A DNA stretch of 64,000 nucleotides, taken from an uncultured Saprospiraceae bacterium (GTDB taxonomy: Bacteria > Bacteroidota > Bacteroidia > Chitinophagales > Saprospiraceae). A model generated the notes under the pieces. The model did no database searches and had not been told where the DNA came from. It saw only the letters and a list, made by a program, of their open reading frames with translations. A program made the position numbers and the translations under genes. This document shows positions 26,498-36,296 of the stretch, piece after piece. The first letter of the stretch is position 1, and each line of letters starts with the position of its first letter. The stretch spans positions 62,001 to 126,000 of the forward strand of contig CALLWB010000001.1 of NCBI GenBank assembly GCA_938016265.1. The letters run 5' to 3'.

Positions 26498-27451
26498 CTA
26501 ATATTTAATAGCTCCATCCATGTTGATGGCAGAAATGAATAATTTGTTTTCTATTTTTAGTCGATTAAAAACAGCTTCCATCGCCTTCCCTACTTTCTCC
26601 GCAACCACACTATTTTTACTCAAGGCAAAGATGGATGGACCAGCGCCTGATATACTACATCCTAAAGCACCAGCTTCCATGGCAGCATTTTGTACCTCAT
26701 AAAAACCAGTGATCAATTGCGCACGTTGTGGTTCGATGATCACATCTTTTAGCGAACGATGTATCAGATCCAGATCTCCTCTAAACAAACCAAGAAGCAG
26801 ACCTCCTAAATTTGCAGACTGTTCCGTATGTTTTTTTAAGGTAGTATTTGGGCTGAGAATAGCACGGGCATCTTTAGTCAATATCTCGATACTAGGATAA
26901 ATGAGACTGCAATACAATCCTGGCGGAGTAATTACCCGATGCACATCAAACTCTTCATTGCTTCTATTTAAGGTCATTCCGCCAAGCATACACGGCGCTA
27001 CATTATCCAAATGAATAGTCCCGCCACTAGCAATTTGCTCTCCCTCGGAAGCAAAAGGAAGCAACTCCCTTTTACTAAACGGATCTCCTAGAAGGTCATT
27101 GACAGCGAATGCTCCGGCTACGGCACTTGCAGCACTGCTCCCCATCCCACTGCCAAACGGCATTTTTTTGTGAATACTAAATTCAATACCGATTTCTTTC
27201 TCTTTCCCTAGATGTCGGAGGACGGCCATGCCGGCAACACTTGCAGTGTTCTTTTCCGCGTCGTAAGGTAATTTGCCTTTAGCTCCTTCTATCTTAGTGA
27301 TGTGGATGCCTGGTTTTTTGCAAAACTTTGCTTTTATTACATCACCTGGACCATGGATAGCAAACCCTAAAATGTCAAAACCGCAACCTAGGTTAGAAAC
27401 GGTAGCAGGTGCAAATACTTTTATTCCTGATTTTTTCTTCACGTTATTCAT
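26498..27451 (-). CDS. thrB: Homoserine kinase
   Basis: A 317-residue GHMP kinase that phosphorylates homoserine. VFAPATVSNLGCGFDILGFA is the substrate-binding start, PFGSGMGSSAASAVAGAFAV the ATP loop and SGAGPSIFAL the third GHMP motif. It overlaps the end of thrA by 8 bases and is followed by thrC after 3 bases, a tightly coupled operon. Confidence 0.96.
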   Translation of the reverse strand: MNNVKKKSGIKVFAPATVSNLGCGFDILGFAIHGPGDVIKAKFCKKPGIHITKIEGAKGKLPYDAEKNTASVAGMAVLRHLGKEKEIGIEFSIHKKMPFGSGMGSSAASAVAGAFAVNDLLGDPFSKRELLPFASEGEQIASGGTIHLDNVAPCMLGGMTLNRSNEEFDVHRVITPPGLYCSLIYPSIEILTKDARAILSPNTTLKKHTEQSANLGGLLLGLFRGDLDLIHRSLKDVIIEPQRAQLITGFYEVQNAAMEAGALGCSISGAGPSIFALSKNSVVAEKVGKAMEAVFNRLKIENKLFISAINMDGAIKY

Positions 27452-29900
27452 TGTTATTTCCTAAGCTGATTATTTCTGCAAAGACACCTGCAGCTGTAAC
27501 TTCTGCTCCTGCGCCGGGCCCTCTGATGACTAATGGACGTTCTTTGTATCGTTCCGTAGTGAATACAATCATGTTATCGCTGCCTGACAATCCGAAAAAT
27601 GGATGCTCATTGTCTACAGTATTGAGTGCTATTTTTGCTTGGTCGCCATCTAAAGTCGCTATGAAACGAAGGGCGCCATTTTGTTCTTTTGCTTTTTTGA
27701 TGAGGCTTTCAAAATGGTCGTCTGCATCTTCGAGCGCACTAAAAAACTCAGGGACGGTGGGCGCGTCGATACATGCTTGAGGAAGAATATTCTCAATAAC
27801 GATATCCTCGGCTTCCATCGCAAGTCCTGTTTCTCTGCTAAGAATCAATAGTTTTCTTCTCACATCTGCTCCACTTAAATCTTCACGTGGATCAGGTTCT
27901 GTATAGCCGAGTTCTTGTGCTTGTTTTACAATATCACTGAACTTTTTGCCTGGCTCAAAATTGTTGAATATAAAGGACAATGAACCTGAAAGCACACCTT
28001 CTATTTTTAGAATTTGATCCCCACTTGATATTAGATCATTTAATGTGGTAATAACAGGTAAACCTGCTCCGACATTTGTTTCGTAAAGAAAGCCGACTCC
28101 CCGCTTTTTAGCAAGTGATTTTAGTTTGATATAGCTTTTATAATCAGAGGAAGTAGCAATTTTGTTTGGAGTAATAATCGAAATACTTTTATCGAGAATA
28201 CTTTCGTAATATTGGGCAATGTTTTTATTAGCAGTATTATCAATAAATATGGTGTTTCTTAGATTGAGGTCTTTCATTTTATCAATGTAAGATTCCATGG
28301 TCATGGGGTCCGAACTTGTTGCTAGATCATCTGCCCAGGAGTCAAGGTTCAAACCATCTTCATTCAACAACATTTTCTTGCTATTAGCAAGACCTACAAT
28401 CTTTATTTCTAGTGATCGATTATCTTTTAGATAGCCAGCTTGTTTTTTTACTTGGTTAATTAGCGTACTTCCAATCAAACCAACACCAACCATAAATACG
28501 TGCAACACCTGAGAATCACTAAGGAAAAATGCCTCGTGCATTGCATTTAGTGCTTTGACTTCATCTTTTTGGCTGATGACCATTGATATATTGAGTTCTG
28601 AAGATCCTTGTGCAATTGCGACCAGGTTAATACCGTTTTTACCAAGGGATTGAAAAAGCCTTCCTGCAATACCAGGTTGATACCTCATATTCTCCCCAAT
28701 TACTGCAATTACAGACAAATTATCTTCAATTTTTAGCTCCTCTATATAATTGGCTTTCAATTCAAGATCAAATTCTTTCTCAATTGCAACTTTAGCTCTA
28801 TTAGAATCTTCTGGTTTGACAGCGAAATTGATGGAATATTCTGAAGAACCTTGAGTAATTAAGATAATATTGACGTCTCCTTGGGCTAGTGCCTGGAATA
28901 ATCGTGCTGCTGTTCCTTTCACTCCGACAAGACCACTACCTTGTAACGTCAACATATGAATTTGAGTGATGGAAGAAACCCCTTTTATTGGATGCGAGCC
29001 AAGGGTGACTTTCTTACTAATTTTTGTACCTGGAAATTCTGGATTGAAGGTATTTTTTATTCTAATAGGAATACTTTTGTCCAAAGCAGGCTGCAGAGTT
29101 GGAGGATAAATGACTTTAGCTCCAAAATGCGACATTTCCATAGCTTCGGCGTAACTCATTTCTTCAATACAAAATGCTTTTTTCACTTTTCTTGGATCTG
29201 CAGTCATCACTCCATCCACATCTGTCCAAATTTCAATTTCTTCAACATCCAGACTTGCTCCAAAAATCGAAACAGTATAATCTGAACCGCCACGCCCCAA
29301 TGTAGTGGTTACTCCATCTTCAGTAGATCCAATAAACCCAGTAATTATCTGGATATCCGCATTTTCTATAAAATGGGCTTTTATCTGAGCAACTGTTTTA
29401 GTGAAATCTACTTTAGCCCCACCAAAATTATCGTCAGTGGAAATTACTTTCCTAGCATCTAAATAATCTGCCGGAATACCATTTTCTTTTAAGGCATAGG
29501 CTATTAAATAAGCGGAATTCCTTTCACCAAAGCTTAGCATATAGTCTAACGTCCGTTTAGAAATATCTCGCACTAGATATATACCATGTAGTATATTGCT
29601 CAGTTCTGTAAAGTTTATTTCTTGTTCCTTGAGTACTTTCTCAAGCAAATTACTGTTCAACAGAAATTTTGCTGCATTCTGATGGCGATCAATAAATGTT
29701 TGTAATTCTGTCTTGTAACTTTTGTCCCCAGATTTTGCTTTGGTCGCCATTCCGATAATCATATCAGTCACTCCCCCAAAAGCCGAAAAAACAACTGCGA
29801 ATTGTTCACCATTATTTTTATAAGAACGCAGTATTTTTATAATCCCTTGAATTCGCTCTGGAGTTGCAACTGAAGAACCCCCAAATTTCATTACTTTCAT
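27444..29900 (-). CDS. thrA: Bifunctional aspartokinase/homoserine dehydrogenase
   Basis: An 818-residue fusion. Aspartokinase is at about residues 1-290 (MKVMKFGGSSVATPERIQGI, TTLGRGGSDYTVSIFGA). Two ACT regulatory segments follow at about 310-460. Homoserine dehydrogenase takes the rest (VFMVGVGLIGSTLINQV as NAD(P) fold; GLPVITTLNDLISSGDQIL and GYTEPDPREDLSGADVRRKL as catalytic part). It performs the first and third steps of threonine synthesis; the ACT domains predict threonine feedback. First gene of thrABC. No attenuator was recognised upstream. Confidence 0.96.
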   Translation of the reverse strand: MKVMKFGGSSVATPERIQGIIKILRSYKNNGEQFAVVFSAFGGVTDMIIGMATKAKSGDKSYKTELQTFIDRHQNAAKFLLNSNLLEKVLKEQEINFTELSNILHGIYLVRDISKRTLDYMLSFGERNSAYLIAYALKENGIPADYLDARKVISTDDNFGGAKVDFTKTVAQIKAHFIENADIQIITGFIGSTEDGVTTTLGRGGSDYTVSIFGASLDVEEIEIWTDVDGVMTADPRKVKKAFCIEEMSYAEAMEMSHFGAKVIYPPTLQPALDKSIPIRIKNTFNPEFPGTKISKKVTLGSHPIKGVSSITQIHMLTLQGSGLVGVKGTAARLFQALAQGDVNIILITQGSSEYSINFAVKPEDSNRAKVAIEKEFDLELKANYIEELKIEDNLSVIAVIGENMRYQPGIAGRLFQSLGKNGINLVAIAQGSSELNISMVISQKDEVKALNAMHEAFFLSDSQVLHVFMVGVGLIGSTLINQVKKQAGYLKDNRSLEIKIVGLANSKKMLLNEDGLNLDSWADDLATSSDPMTMESYIDKMKDLNLRNTIFIDNTANKNIAQYYESILDKSISIITPNKIATSSDYKSYIKLKSLAKKRGVGFLYETNVGAGLPVITTLNDLISSGDQILKIEGVLSGSLSFIFNNFEPGKKFSDIVKQAQELGYTEPDPREDLSGADVRRKLLILSRETGLAMEAEDIVIENILPQACIDAPTVPEFFSALEDADDHFESLIKKAKEQNGALRFIATLDGDQAKIALNTVDNEHPFFGLSGSDNMIVFTTERYKERPLVIRGPGAGAEVTAAGVFAEIISLGNNNE

Positions 29901-30422
29901 TGTTGTTATATTTGTTTAGCGCACAAATTTAATTATTTGAATTGTATGAAGATACATTACGTAATTAAAATCATTAGGTTTTGAAAAACGGGATGTAAAA
30001 TTTTCATTTTAATTATAATTTTAATTACATAAGTATAATTTATATTCTATTCTAAATAAATTTAATTATCATGCAAAAATGCAAGATTCTATAATTCTAC
30101 GATAATTATTCTTTTAAATTTTCCGATGTATATAATTAGAAACAGCCGGACTATACTAAATGAAAGAACAAAGTCAAATAAACCGCCTATATTTTGAGTA
30201 TACTTACCAATGTATCAGGATCTAAATAAATACTTGCTCTATATTTAATTAAAGTATCAAAATATTTCATTTAAATTGTTGATTTATAATATTCTATAAT
30301 ACATTTATTAAATGATAAGTTTACTTAAAGAATTTGTTCAAAAATTGGCAGGAATACAGCAATTTGTCAAAAATATTTCAAAGCTAAACCAGAAAAATAC
30401 TATAAATTGAAATTTTACATTC
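29901..30422. other. 520-base AT-rich intergenic region
   Basis: Lies between the starts of thrA (leftward) and the SGNH gene (rightward). Very AT-rich, with several runs of A and T. Apart from the short open frame at 30312-30410 I see no terminator, structured RNA or full promoter. Confidence 0.5.
30312..30410 (+). CDS. Possible 32-residue amphipathic peptide
   Basis: ATG 30312 to TGA 30408-30410 encodes 32 residues starting MISLLKEFVQKLAGIQQF. Hydrophobic residues fall at 5, 8, 12, 15, 19, 22 (with 9, 18 and 25), a clean 3-4 spacing that predicts one amphipathic helix, followed by a basic, polar tail. It ends 12 bases before the ATG of the SGNH gene and in the same frame. It may be a leader or small membrane-active peptide. 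AT-rich DNA yields such frames by chance, so support is modest. Confidence 0.3.
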   Translation: MISLLKEFVQKLAGIQQFVKNISKLNQKNTIN

Positions 30423-31379
30423 ATGATTAATAAATTTTTAATTGCGATGGTTTACTTCGCTACTATTTTTATAGTAGCCAATGCGGTATTAGATTTTTCG
30501 TACAAGAAAATTGTTATGAAAAATAGTAAGTTAAATGTAAGAGATAGAGCTTACCTTCAAAAAAAAGGAAATATTAAGACCTTGATCCTTGGTGATTCCC
30601 ACAGTGCATCTGCTGTAAACACGAAAATACTTGGGAATGCTAGTCTAAATTTCTCTTCCTCCGGTGAAAATTATTTACTCAATTATTCAAAACTAAGAGT
30701 TTTGCTGGAGGAGGATGCTTCGAATAAGATTGAAACAATCCTTGTTCCTTATGAATTGCATTCGGTTTCTTCTTTTAGAAACAACAGAATTACAGACAAT
30801 AGCTATTGGGTTGACTATGTAAATTATTGGGAAGAGTTGTTTAAACAAAAGAGATGGTCTTTTTTCTCGAGTTGGTTCAAAGGAAAATTTTTCTCTTATG
30901 CCGGAGAAGCAGATAATATTGCTCATTATTTTAGATCGAAGGGAGTCTTCAAATTAAAGGAAGGATTGAACTACAGAACAAGAAATCTAAGCAAAATGGA
31001 AAATGCAAAAGCTTTAGCAGAAAAAAGAGCTAATGTCCATTTCAAAGACGCCAATGTACCAGATGAATTTGCAATAGGTCACCTCCAGGAAATTTACAAA
31101 CTAGCAAAGGAGAAAAACAAAAAATTAATTCTTGTGGCCTACCCAATACCAGCAATCTACCTAGAAGAAGCAAACAAAATTATTGAGGTAACAGAAGTAA
31201 AGAAAGCAATGGAAGCAAAAAGAAGATCACTATTCCCAGAAATCCCTTACTTTGATTTTCAGAATATATTTTTGAATAAATCAGAGTTGTTTGATGATCA
31301 AGATCACCTTAATTTTAGAGGAGCCGAAGTGTTCACTAAACAATTATTAGACAGCCTAAATTCAAGAGATTTGCTATAA
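30423..31379 (+). CDS. Membrane-anchored SGNH-hydrolase-like protein
   Basis: A 318-residue protein with one N-terminal transmembrane segment (about residues 4-24). An SGNH-like domain carries LILGDSHSAS (Ser59) and the distal DQDH (Asp292 and His295), giving a full Ser-Asp-His set. It resembles the envelope-facing SGNH proteins that accompany polysaccharide O-acetylation and DltD-like systems, but no MBOAT acyltransferase is nearby. The next gene, a GT-C-like membrane protein, follows after 68 bases. The partner genes suggest surface polymer modification; substrate unknown. Confidence 0.68.
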   Translation: MINKFLIAMVYFATIFIVANAVLDFSYKKIVMKNSKLNVRDRAYLQKKGNIKTLILGDSHSASAVNTKILGNASLNFSSSGENYLLNYSKLRVLLEEDASNKIETILVPYELHSVSSFRNNRITDNSYWVDYVNYWEELFKQKRWSFFSSWFKGKFFSYAGEADNIAHYFRSKGVFKLKEGLNYRTRNLSKMENAKALAEKRANVHFKDANVPDEFAIGHLQEIYKLAKEKNKKLILVAYPIPAIYLEEANKIIEVTEVKKAMEAKRRSLFPEIPYFDFQNIFLNKSELFDDQDHLNFRGAEVFTKQLLDSLNSRDLL

Positions 31380-31447
31380 GCCATTCAAAAAATAAAATCA
31401 TGAGGATAACTGCCGTATATTGCACGCTGCAAAAATTATCTTCATAA

Positions 31448-33697
31448 ATGCTGAAAGTTGGTCCAAAGGCAGTACTGATTTGTTGCTCTATAAGTATCCT
31501 TACTCTTTTCTTCGGAAAAGTGATGCTTAGCCCTAACTCGTTTCTGCTAACTAAGCACGGAGATGGCTTAAAAAATTATTACACAACCGCATACTATATC
31601 AAGTATAACAAAGGATTAAGTTCATCTGCCATGAATTATCCTTTTGGTGAGCATGTAATTTATACAGACAATCAACCAGTTATCTCTTATGTGCTGAGTG
31701 CAATTGACAAAAATATTTTCCCAATAAACACCTACTCTATTGCAATTATACATTACTTCATGTTTTTCGGAGTGGTACTTTGTTGCATTTTCTGTTTTCT
31801 TGTACTGAAAAAATTTGGCTTGCCTACCTGGTACTCCATGCTGTTTGCATTATTGATTACTTTTTTGTCTCCACAGATGGAGCGGTTTACTGGACATTTC
31901 AGTTTGGCGTATTGTTTTTATGTACCGATGATTTGGTATCTTTTGATTAGGTTTATGGAAAATAGAAATTTGTTGGGAGGCAGTATATTGCTAATTCTGA
32001 CTATTTCAATTTTTGGATGGATTCATTTGTATTATTTGCCTTTGGGATCCTTTTTCATTTTGGCGTTTACTATTGTTTATTGTTTTCAACAAAGAAAAAC
32101 TTGGCGAGAAAAGTCGAAGCGGATTTCCTTATTGTTTATAATTGCGCTTTTACCAATTGTCCTTGTAAAATTTTCCATTTTTCTGACAGACGGTGTAACA
32201 GATCGTCCATCAGCGCCCTTCGGATTTACCCATTACCGAGCATTTTTCGATTCGGTTTTCTTACCCATATTTGACCCAATAAAAGGTTTAATAAACGGTT
32301 TTTATAATTATTCCTCTAATCGGGGTGAAAGTCATGCCTATGTTGGCTTAGCCAGTTTTTTTATACTACTATTTTCCATCATTCGAATTTTCACAAAATT
32401 TATTAGAAAATCATGGAGTGGAAAACCATTACCCATTTTATCAAATCAGTTAAACCGATACCTAATTGCAGGAACCCTTATTTTGCTGTTTTCAATGGCA
32501 ATCCCATTTAAATGGAACATGGAATTTCTGCTTGAATTGGTACCGCCGCTAAAACAATTTCGCTCTATCGGAAGATTCGCTTGGATTTTTTATTACGTAT
32601 TCACAGTCTATTCTGCGTTCGTAATTTTTATCCTTTTAAGGAGTTATTCCATAAAAAACAAACCAGTTGTTGCCATTTTCATTTTTACAGTATTCGTGGG
32701 AATTTGGAGCACCGAAGTCTACATCCATCTAAATCAAATCACAAAACGCGCATTCAATATCAATAACATATTTCAACTACCTGAAGAGAATCTCATGACT
32801 CTTATTGAGGAACGAGGTTATCAACCATCAGAATTCCAAGCAATTATGTCTTTTCCCTATTTTGCAATAGGTTCAGAGAAAATGAGTATTCATAAAAGTA
32901 ATCTTGCAATGCAAAATGCCTTTTTAGCTAGTTACAAAACAGGATTGCCAATTATACAAAATCATCTTTCTCGTACTTCTGTAAGTCAATCTTTGCAACT
33001 CATTCAGTTACTGAGTGATACCTTAATCAAAAAAGAGCTCCTCCACCAACTTCCTTCGGATAAACCGATCCTTCTTCTTACCTCCAACGAACAATTATCA
33101 AAACAAGAAAATTTCTTGATAAGCAAAGCAAAACAAATTTCCAAGGGCAAAACCGTCAACACTTATGAACTGTCACTTTCTGCATTCTCCAACTTCCAAA
33201 AACCGTTAAATACCAATAAGTTACACAAAACAAAAAACGGCTGGACCTCAACACAAAATGCCATTTTCATTGAAAACAGTTTTGAAGAAAATCAAAATAG
33301 TAATGGACTAACAAGCAATGGAACATACAACCACCCAAAAGGAATCTCGAATCTCCTAAACACTAAAATTCCAAACCAATGGAAAGAGAAACAAGTGGAA
33401 ATATCTTGCTGGATGTATGCAGACGCAACAGTTTATGGATTTCCAGAACTAAAAATTATTATTGATGGCAAGCTTGTAAAAACAGTATATCCACAACATT
33501 CAACGAATATTTACAAGGGCTGGATTAAAGTTACCGAAACGATAGCTCTGGAAAATGGAGCTCAAAATTTATCTCTTGAACTTGACGGCAATCCCGTGAT
33601 TGTTGATGATTTACTGGTAAGAGAAAATGAGATAGATATTTATCACAATATCACCGACACGACCTACAAAAAAAATAATTATACTATTTCACCATAA
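31448..33697 (+). CDS. Multi-pass GT-C-like membrane protein, paralogue 1
   Basis: A 749-residue protein. About ten transmembrane helices fill residues 1-430. The first extracytoplasmic loop holds HGDGLKNYY and YPFGEHVIYTD, and later conserved words are LPTWYS, SPQMERFTGHFSLAY and FRSIGRFAW. An Asp in the first outer loop and the FRxxGRF motif recall GT-C lipid-linked-sugar transferases and YfhO-like proteins. The soluble C-terminal 250 residues include a beta-sandwich-like end. It is clearly homologous, end to end, to the next gene. Function unassigned. Confidence 0.65.
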   Translation: MLKVGPKAVLICCSISILTLFFGKVMLSPNSFLLTKHGDGLKNYYTTAYYIKYNKGLSSSAMNYPFGEHVIYTDNQPVISYVLSAIDKNIFPINTYSIAIIHYFMFFGVVLCCIFCFLVLKKFGLPTWYSMLFALLITFLSPQMERFTGHFSLAYCFYVPMIWYLLIRFMENRNLLGGSILLILTISIFGWIHLYYLPLGSFFILAFTIVYCFQQRKTWREKSKRISLLFIIALLPIVLVKFSIFLTDGVTDRPSAPFGFTHYRAFFDSVFLPIFDPIKGLINGFYNYSSNRGESHAYVGLASFFILLFSIIRIFTKFIRKSWSGKPLPILSNQLNRYLIAGTLILLFSMAIPFKWNMEFLLELVPPLKQFRSIGRFAWIFYYVFTVYSAFVIFILLRSYSIKNKPVVAIFIFTVFVGIWSTEVYIHLNQITKRAFNINNIFQLPEENLMTLIEERGYQPSEFQAIMSFPYFAIGSEKMSIHKSNLAMQNAFLASYKTGLPIIQNHLSRTSVSQSLQLIQLLSDTLIKKELLHQLPSDKPILLLTSNEQLSKQENFLISKAKQISKGKTVNTYELSLSAFSNFQKPLNTNKLHKTKNGWTSTQNAIFIENSFEENQNSNGLTSNGTYNHPKGISNLLNTKIPNQWKEKQVEISCWMYADATVYGFPELKIIIDGKLVKTVYPQHSTNIYKGWIKVTETIALENGAQNLSLELDGNPVIVDDLLVRENEIDIYHNITDTTYKKNNYTISP

Positions 33698-33712
33698 TCC
33701 ATCCTACGCTTA

Positions 33713-33720
33713 TATCTTTG
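33713..33720 (+). promoter_or_regulatory. Putative -7 promoter element of paralogue 2
   Basis: TATCTTTG fits the TAnnTTTG consensus and ends 18 bases before the ATG at 33739. The best -33 candidate is TTTC at 33687-33690 with a 22-base spacer, a weak match. It would let the second paralogue be expressed apart from the first. Confidence 0.45.
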
Positions 33721-33738
33721 CACCTAAAGAATTCATGA

Positions 33739-36066
33739 ATGAATAAACTCCAAAAGGCAGCCCCGATTCTCACCTTGTTAACCATTACCTATGGTCTAAT
33801 TTGGCTGTCTTTTGATAAATTTCTAACCAATCCAAACGGCTGGATGTTTGGAAGAAGTGGCGACGGACTGAAGAATTATTTCAATCCAACGCATTATGTA
33901 AAATTTGGAGAAGGTTATTGGACGAAGGCAATTACCTATCCTTACGGAGAGCATTTGTTGTTTACCGATAGTCATTTTCTATTGACCTATCTTTTGAATT
34001 TGATTGACAATTATATCTATCCGATTCACGATTACACAATTGGAATCATCAATTTTTTCTTGGTTTTCTCCATTGGATTTTGTGCCTTATTTGTGTATTT
34101 GATTCTTCGATATTATAAATTACCAACGTGGTACTCAGTGATCAGTGCATTAATTATCTGTTTTCTATCACCGCAAATAGGACGGTTTATTGCTCATTAT
34201 AGTTTGTCATTGCCAGTATTCTTTCCTATGATTTGGTATTTTTTCCTACGGTTTTTAGAAAACACCAATCGATTTAAATGGGGGAGTCTTATTGTTTTGA
34301 GTATACTGTTTTTTGGTTTTTTGCACCCCTATTATATTCCTTTGGCGGTGTTATTTCTGTTTACCTATGCATTTGTATTTTCGCTTCAACATCTATTAAC
34401 GATAAAACAGCATATTCCACAGATTATCAGCATTTTGATTCTTGGAATTATTCCCTATTTGGTCTTTACCGTCTTTATGATATTGACTGACCCAGTTACC
34501 GATCGTCATCCTTCCCCATATGGAATGTTCAATTACAACACCACCTTTGAAGGGGTTTTTATGCCGTACAGAAATCCAGTTAAAGGGTTTTTGGACAATT
34601 TTTTCTTTATCAAACCAGCTAAAACCATGGAGGGGTACTCTTATGTTGGTTTTATTGGTTTTATATGTTTGATTTTGACAGCGGTGAGAATGCTGATGAA
34701 ATTGGGAAGAGGTAAAATCAAATCTAGCCTTCAACTAGTTAGAAATAAACAATTGGTAGGGTTTGTCTGGACTGGATTTCTGCTTTTTATTCTTGCAATG
34801 GGTACACCGTTTGAATATTTTGGATTCTTGTTGGATTTGATCCCAACTCTCAAGCAATTTAGATCGCTAGGTAGATTTGCCTGGGTCTTGTATTATTGTT
34901 TTACGGTCTATACTGCATATTATTTCTATCTGATTTATAAGTCATTAGCGATAAGAGGGGCAAAGATGATTGGTCTTTGGATGCTATTTTTTGTATTTCT
35001 GTTTTGGGGTTTAGAAGCCTTTTTACATACAAAGTATTACACCCAAAAATTACATAAACAAGCAATGGGCAATAGAATATTCACCAGTCAAAACACCTTT
35101 TATTCTGATGTGTTAGAGAAAAATGGATTTGCCCCTTCAGATTTTCAAGCAGTTTTAGGTTTTCCTTACGTGAATAATGGCTCAGAAAAATTCTACATTG
35201 TAAGAAGCGGACAAGCACTTTTCGAAATGATGCGCTGTTCCTACGACACGGGTATTCCCCTAGCAACTTTCGAATCACCCCGAACTTCGATCAGTCATGC
35301 CATTGACCTTGTGCAACTCATTAGCAGCGAGTACATTGAAAAACGCGTCCTCAAAAATTTGAACAATAAACCATTCCTTTTCATTGAGCGAAAACAAACA
35401 AAAAAAATACACAAAGACGGTAAACGATTGCTAAAAAAAGCAGATTTATTCTATGAAGATGAAAAGGTCAAACTATACAAAGCACCAATGTCTGTATTCG
35501 ATACCAACCATGAAAAAATGAGGGAAGAATACAATCAAATCAAAGACAGTTTGTACATAGGCAAGAATTTTCTGAGTTCTAAATACTCACCAAGTATAAA
35601 CGTCAATCGATTTGAAAATTCTCCCTATAGTGTTCACTTGCGTGGGGAAGGCGCACTGCATTCGGGGGAAGAGCAAAGAGTAAATCTGTACGATGACAAA
35701 ATTAGCTATGATAGCATTCCGATTTGGATGGAACTTTCATTGTGGATCTACATAGACAAAAATTATGCGTCTTTCCCAAAACTATATTATGAAGAATATG
35801 ACCAGGAGGGAAAAATGGTGCAACAGCACGTATACAATCCAAAAGGAAACACAGAAGTCTATGAAGATTGGGCAAAGGCAACTATCTATTTCAAACAATA
35901 CGACATAAACAACAAAGTTCTTGTGTATGTCCGTGAAGAACAGGTACTTGCCAAAAATCATATTGGCGATGATCTGTTGATTCGACCGACTGTGATTGAC
36001 GTTTATTTTGATCTAAAACCAGATGGATCGTTTGTCATAAATAATTATACGATTCCAGCAAAATAA
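33739..36066 (+). CDS. Multi-pass GT-C-like membrane protein, paralogue 2
   Basis: A 775-residue protein sharing the plan of the gene before it: membrane region (about residues 1-440) with RSGDGLKNYF, YPYGEHLLFTD, LPTWYS, SPQIGRFIAHYSLSL and FRSLGRFAW. A soluble C-terminal region ends in a sugar-binding-like beta-sandwich. The retained Asp/Gly/Glu-His words in the first outer loop suggest that both copies are active. The copies have diverged well, so the duplication is not recent. Likely an envelope glycosyltransferase or polymer-handling enzyme; unproven. Confidence 0.65.
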   Translation: MNKLQKAAPILTLLTITYGLIWLSFDKFLTNPNGWMFGRSGDGLKNYFNPTHYVKFGEGYWTKAITYPYGEHLLFTDSHFLLTYLLNLIDNYIYPIHDYTIGIINFFLVFSIGFCALFVYLILRYYKLPTWYSVISALIICFLSPQIGRFIAHYSLSLPVFFPMIWYFFLRFLENTNRFKWGSLIVLSILFFGFLHPYYIPLAVLFLFTYAFVFSLQHLLTIKQHIPQIISILILGIIPYLVFTVFMILTDPVTDRHPSPYGMFNYNTTFEGVFMPYRNPVKGFLDNFFFIKPAKTMEGYSYVGFIGFICLILTAVRMLMKLGRGKIKSSLQLVRNKQLVGFVWTGFLLFILAMGTPFEYFGFLLDLIPTLKQFRSLGRFAWVLYYCFTVYTAYYFYLIYKSLAIRGAKMIGLWMLFFVFLFWGLEAFLHTKYYTQKLHKQAMGNRIFTSQNTFYSDVLEKNGFAPSDFQAVLGFPYVNNGSEKFYIVRSGQALFEMMRCSYDTGIPLATFESPRTSISHAIDLVQLISSEYIEKRVLKNLNNKPFLFIERKQTKKIHKDGKRLLKKADLFYEDEKVKLYKAPMSVFDTNHEKMREEYNQIKDSLYIGKNFLSSKYSPSINVNRFENSPYSVHLRGEGALHSGEEQRVNLYDDKISYDSIPIWMELSLWIYIDKNYASFPKLYYEEYDQEGKMVQQHVYNPKGNTEVYEDWAKATIYFKQYDINNKVLVYVREEQVLAKNHIGDDLLIRPTVIDVYFDLKPDGSFVINNYTIPAK

Positions 36067-36296
36067 TGTCGCCAATTTTCCTTTTAGCTGATATTAATCC
36101 AACTATTCCATTTTTAAAGGTGTGAATGATGAAATTGCTTGACTTTTCAAGTCACAATGCGTATCTTTTCCAACATTTTTATGTCTAAATAAGTGTTACT
36201 TAAACGTTAAACCCTCTGATTAGACTATCTTTTTTGACTTTGAAAGGTTATGTTGTTGGTTAGATGTGTTCTAAATAGACAGATTAAAAATCAAGA

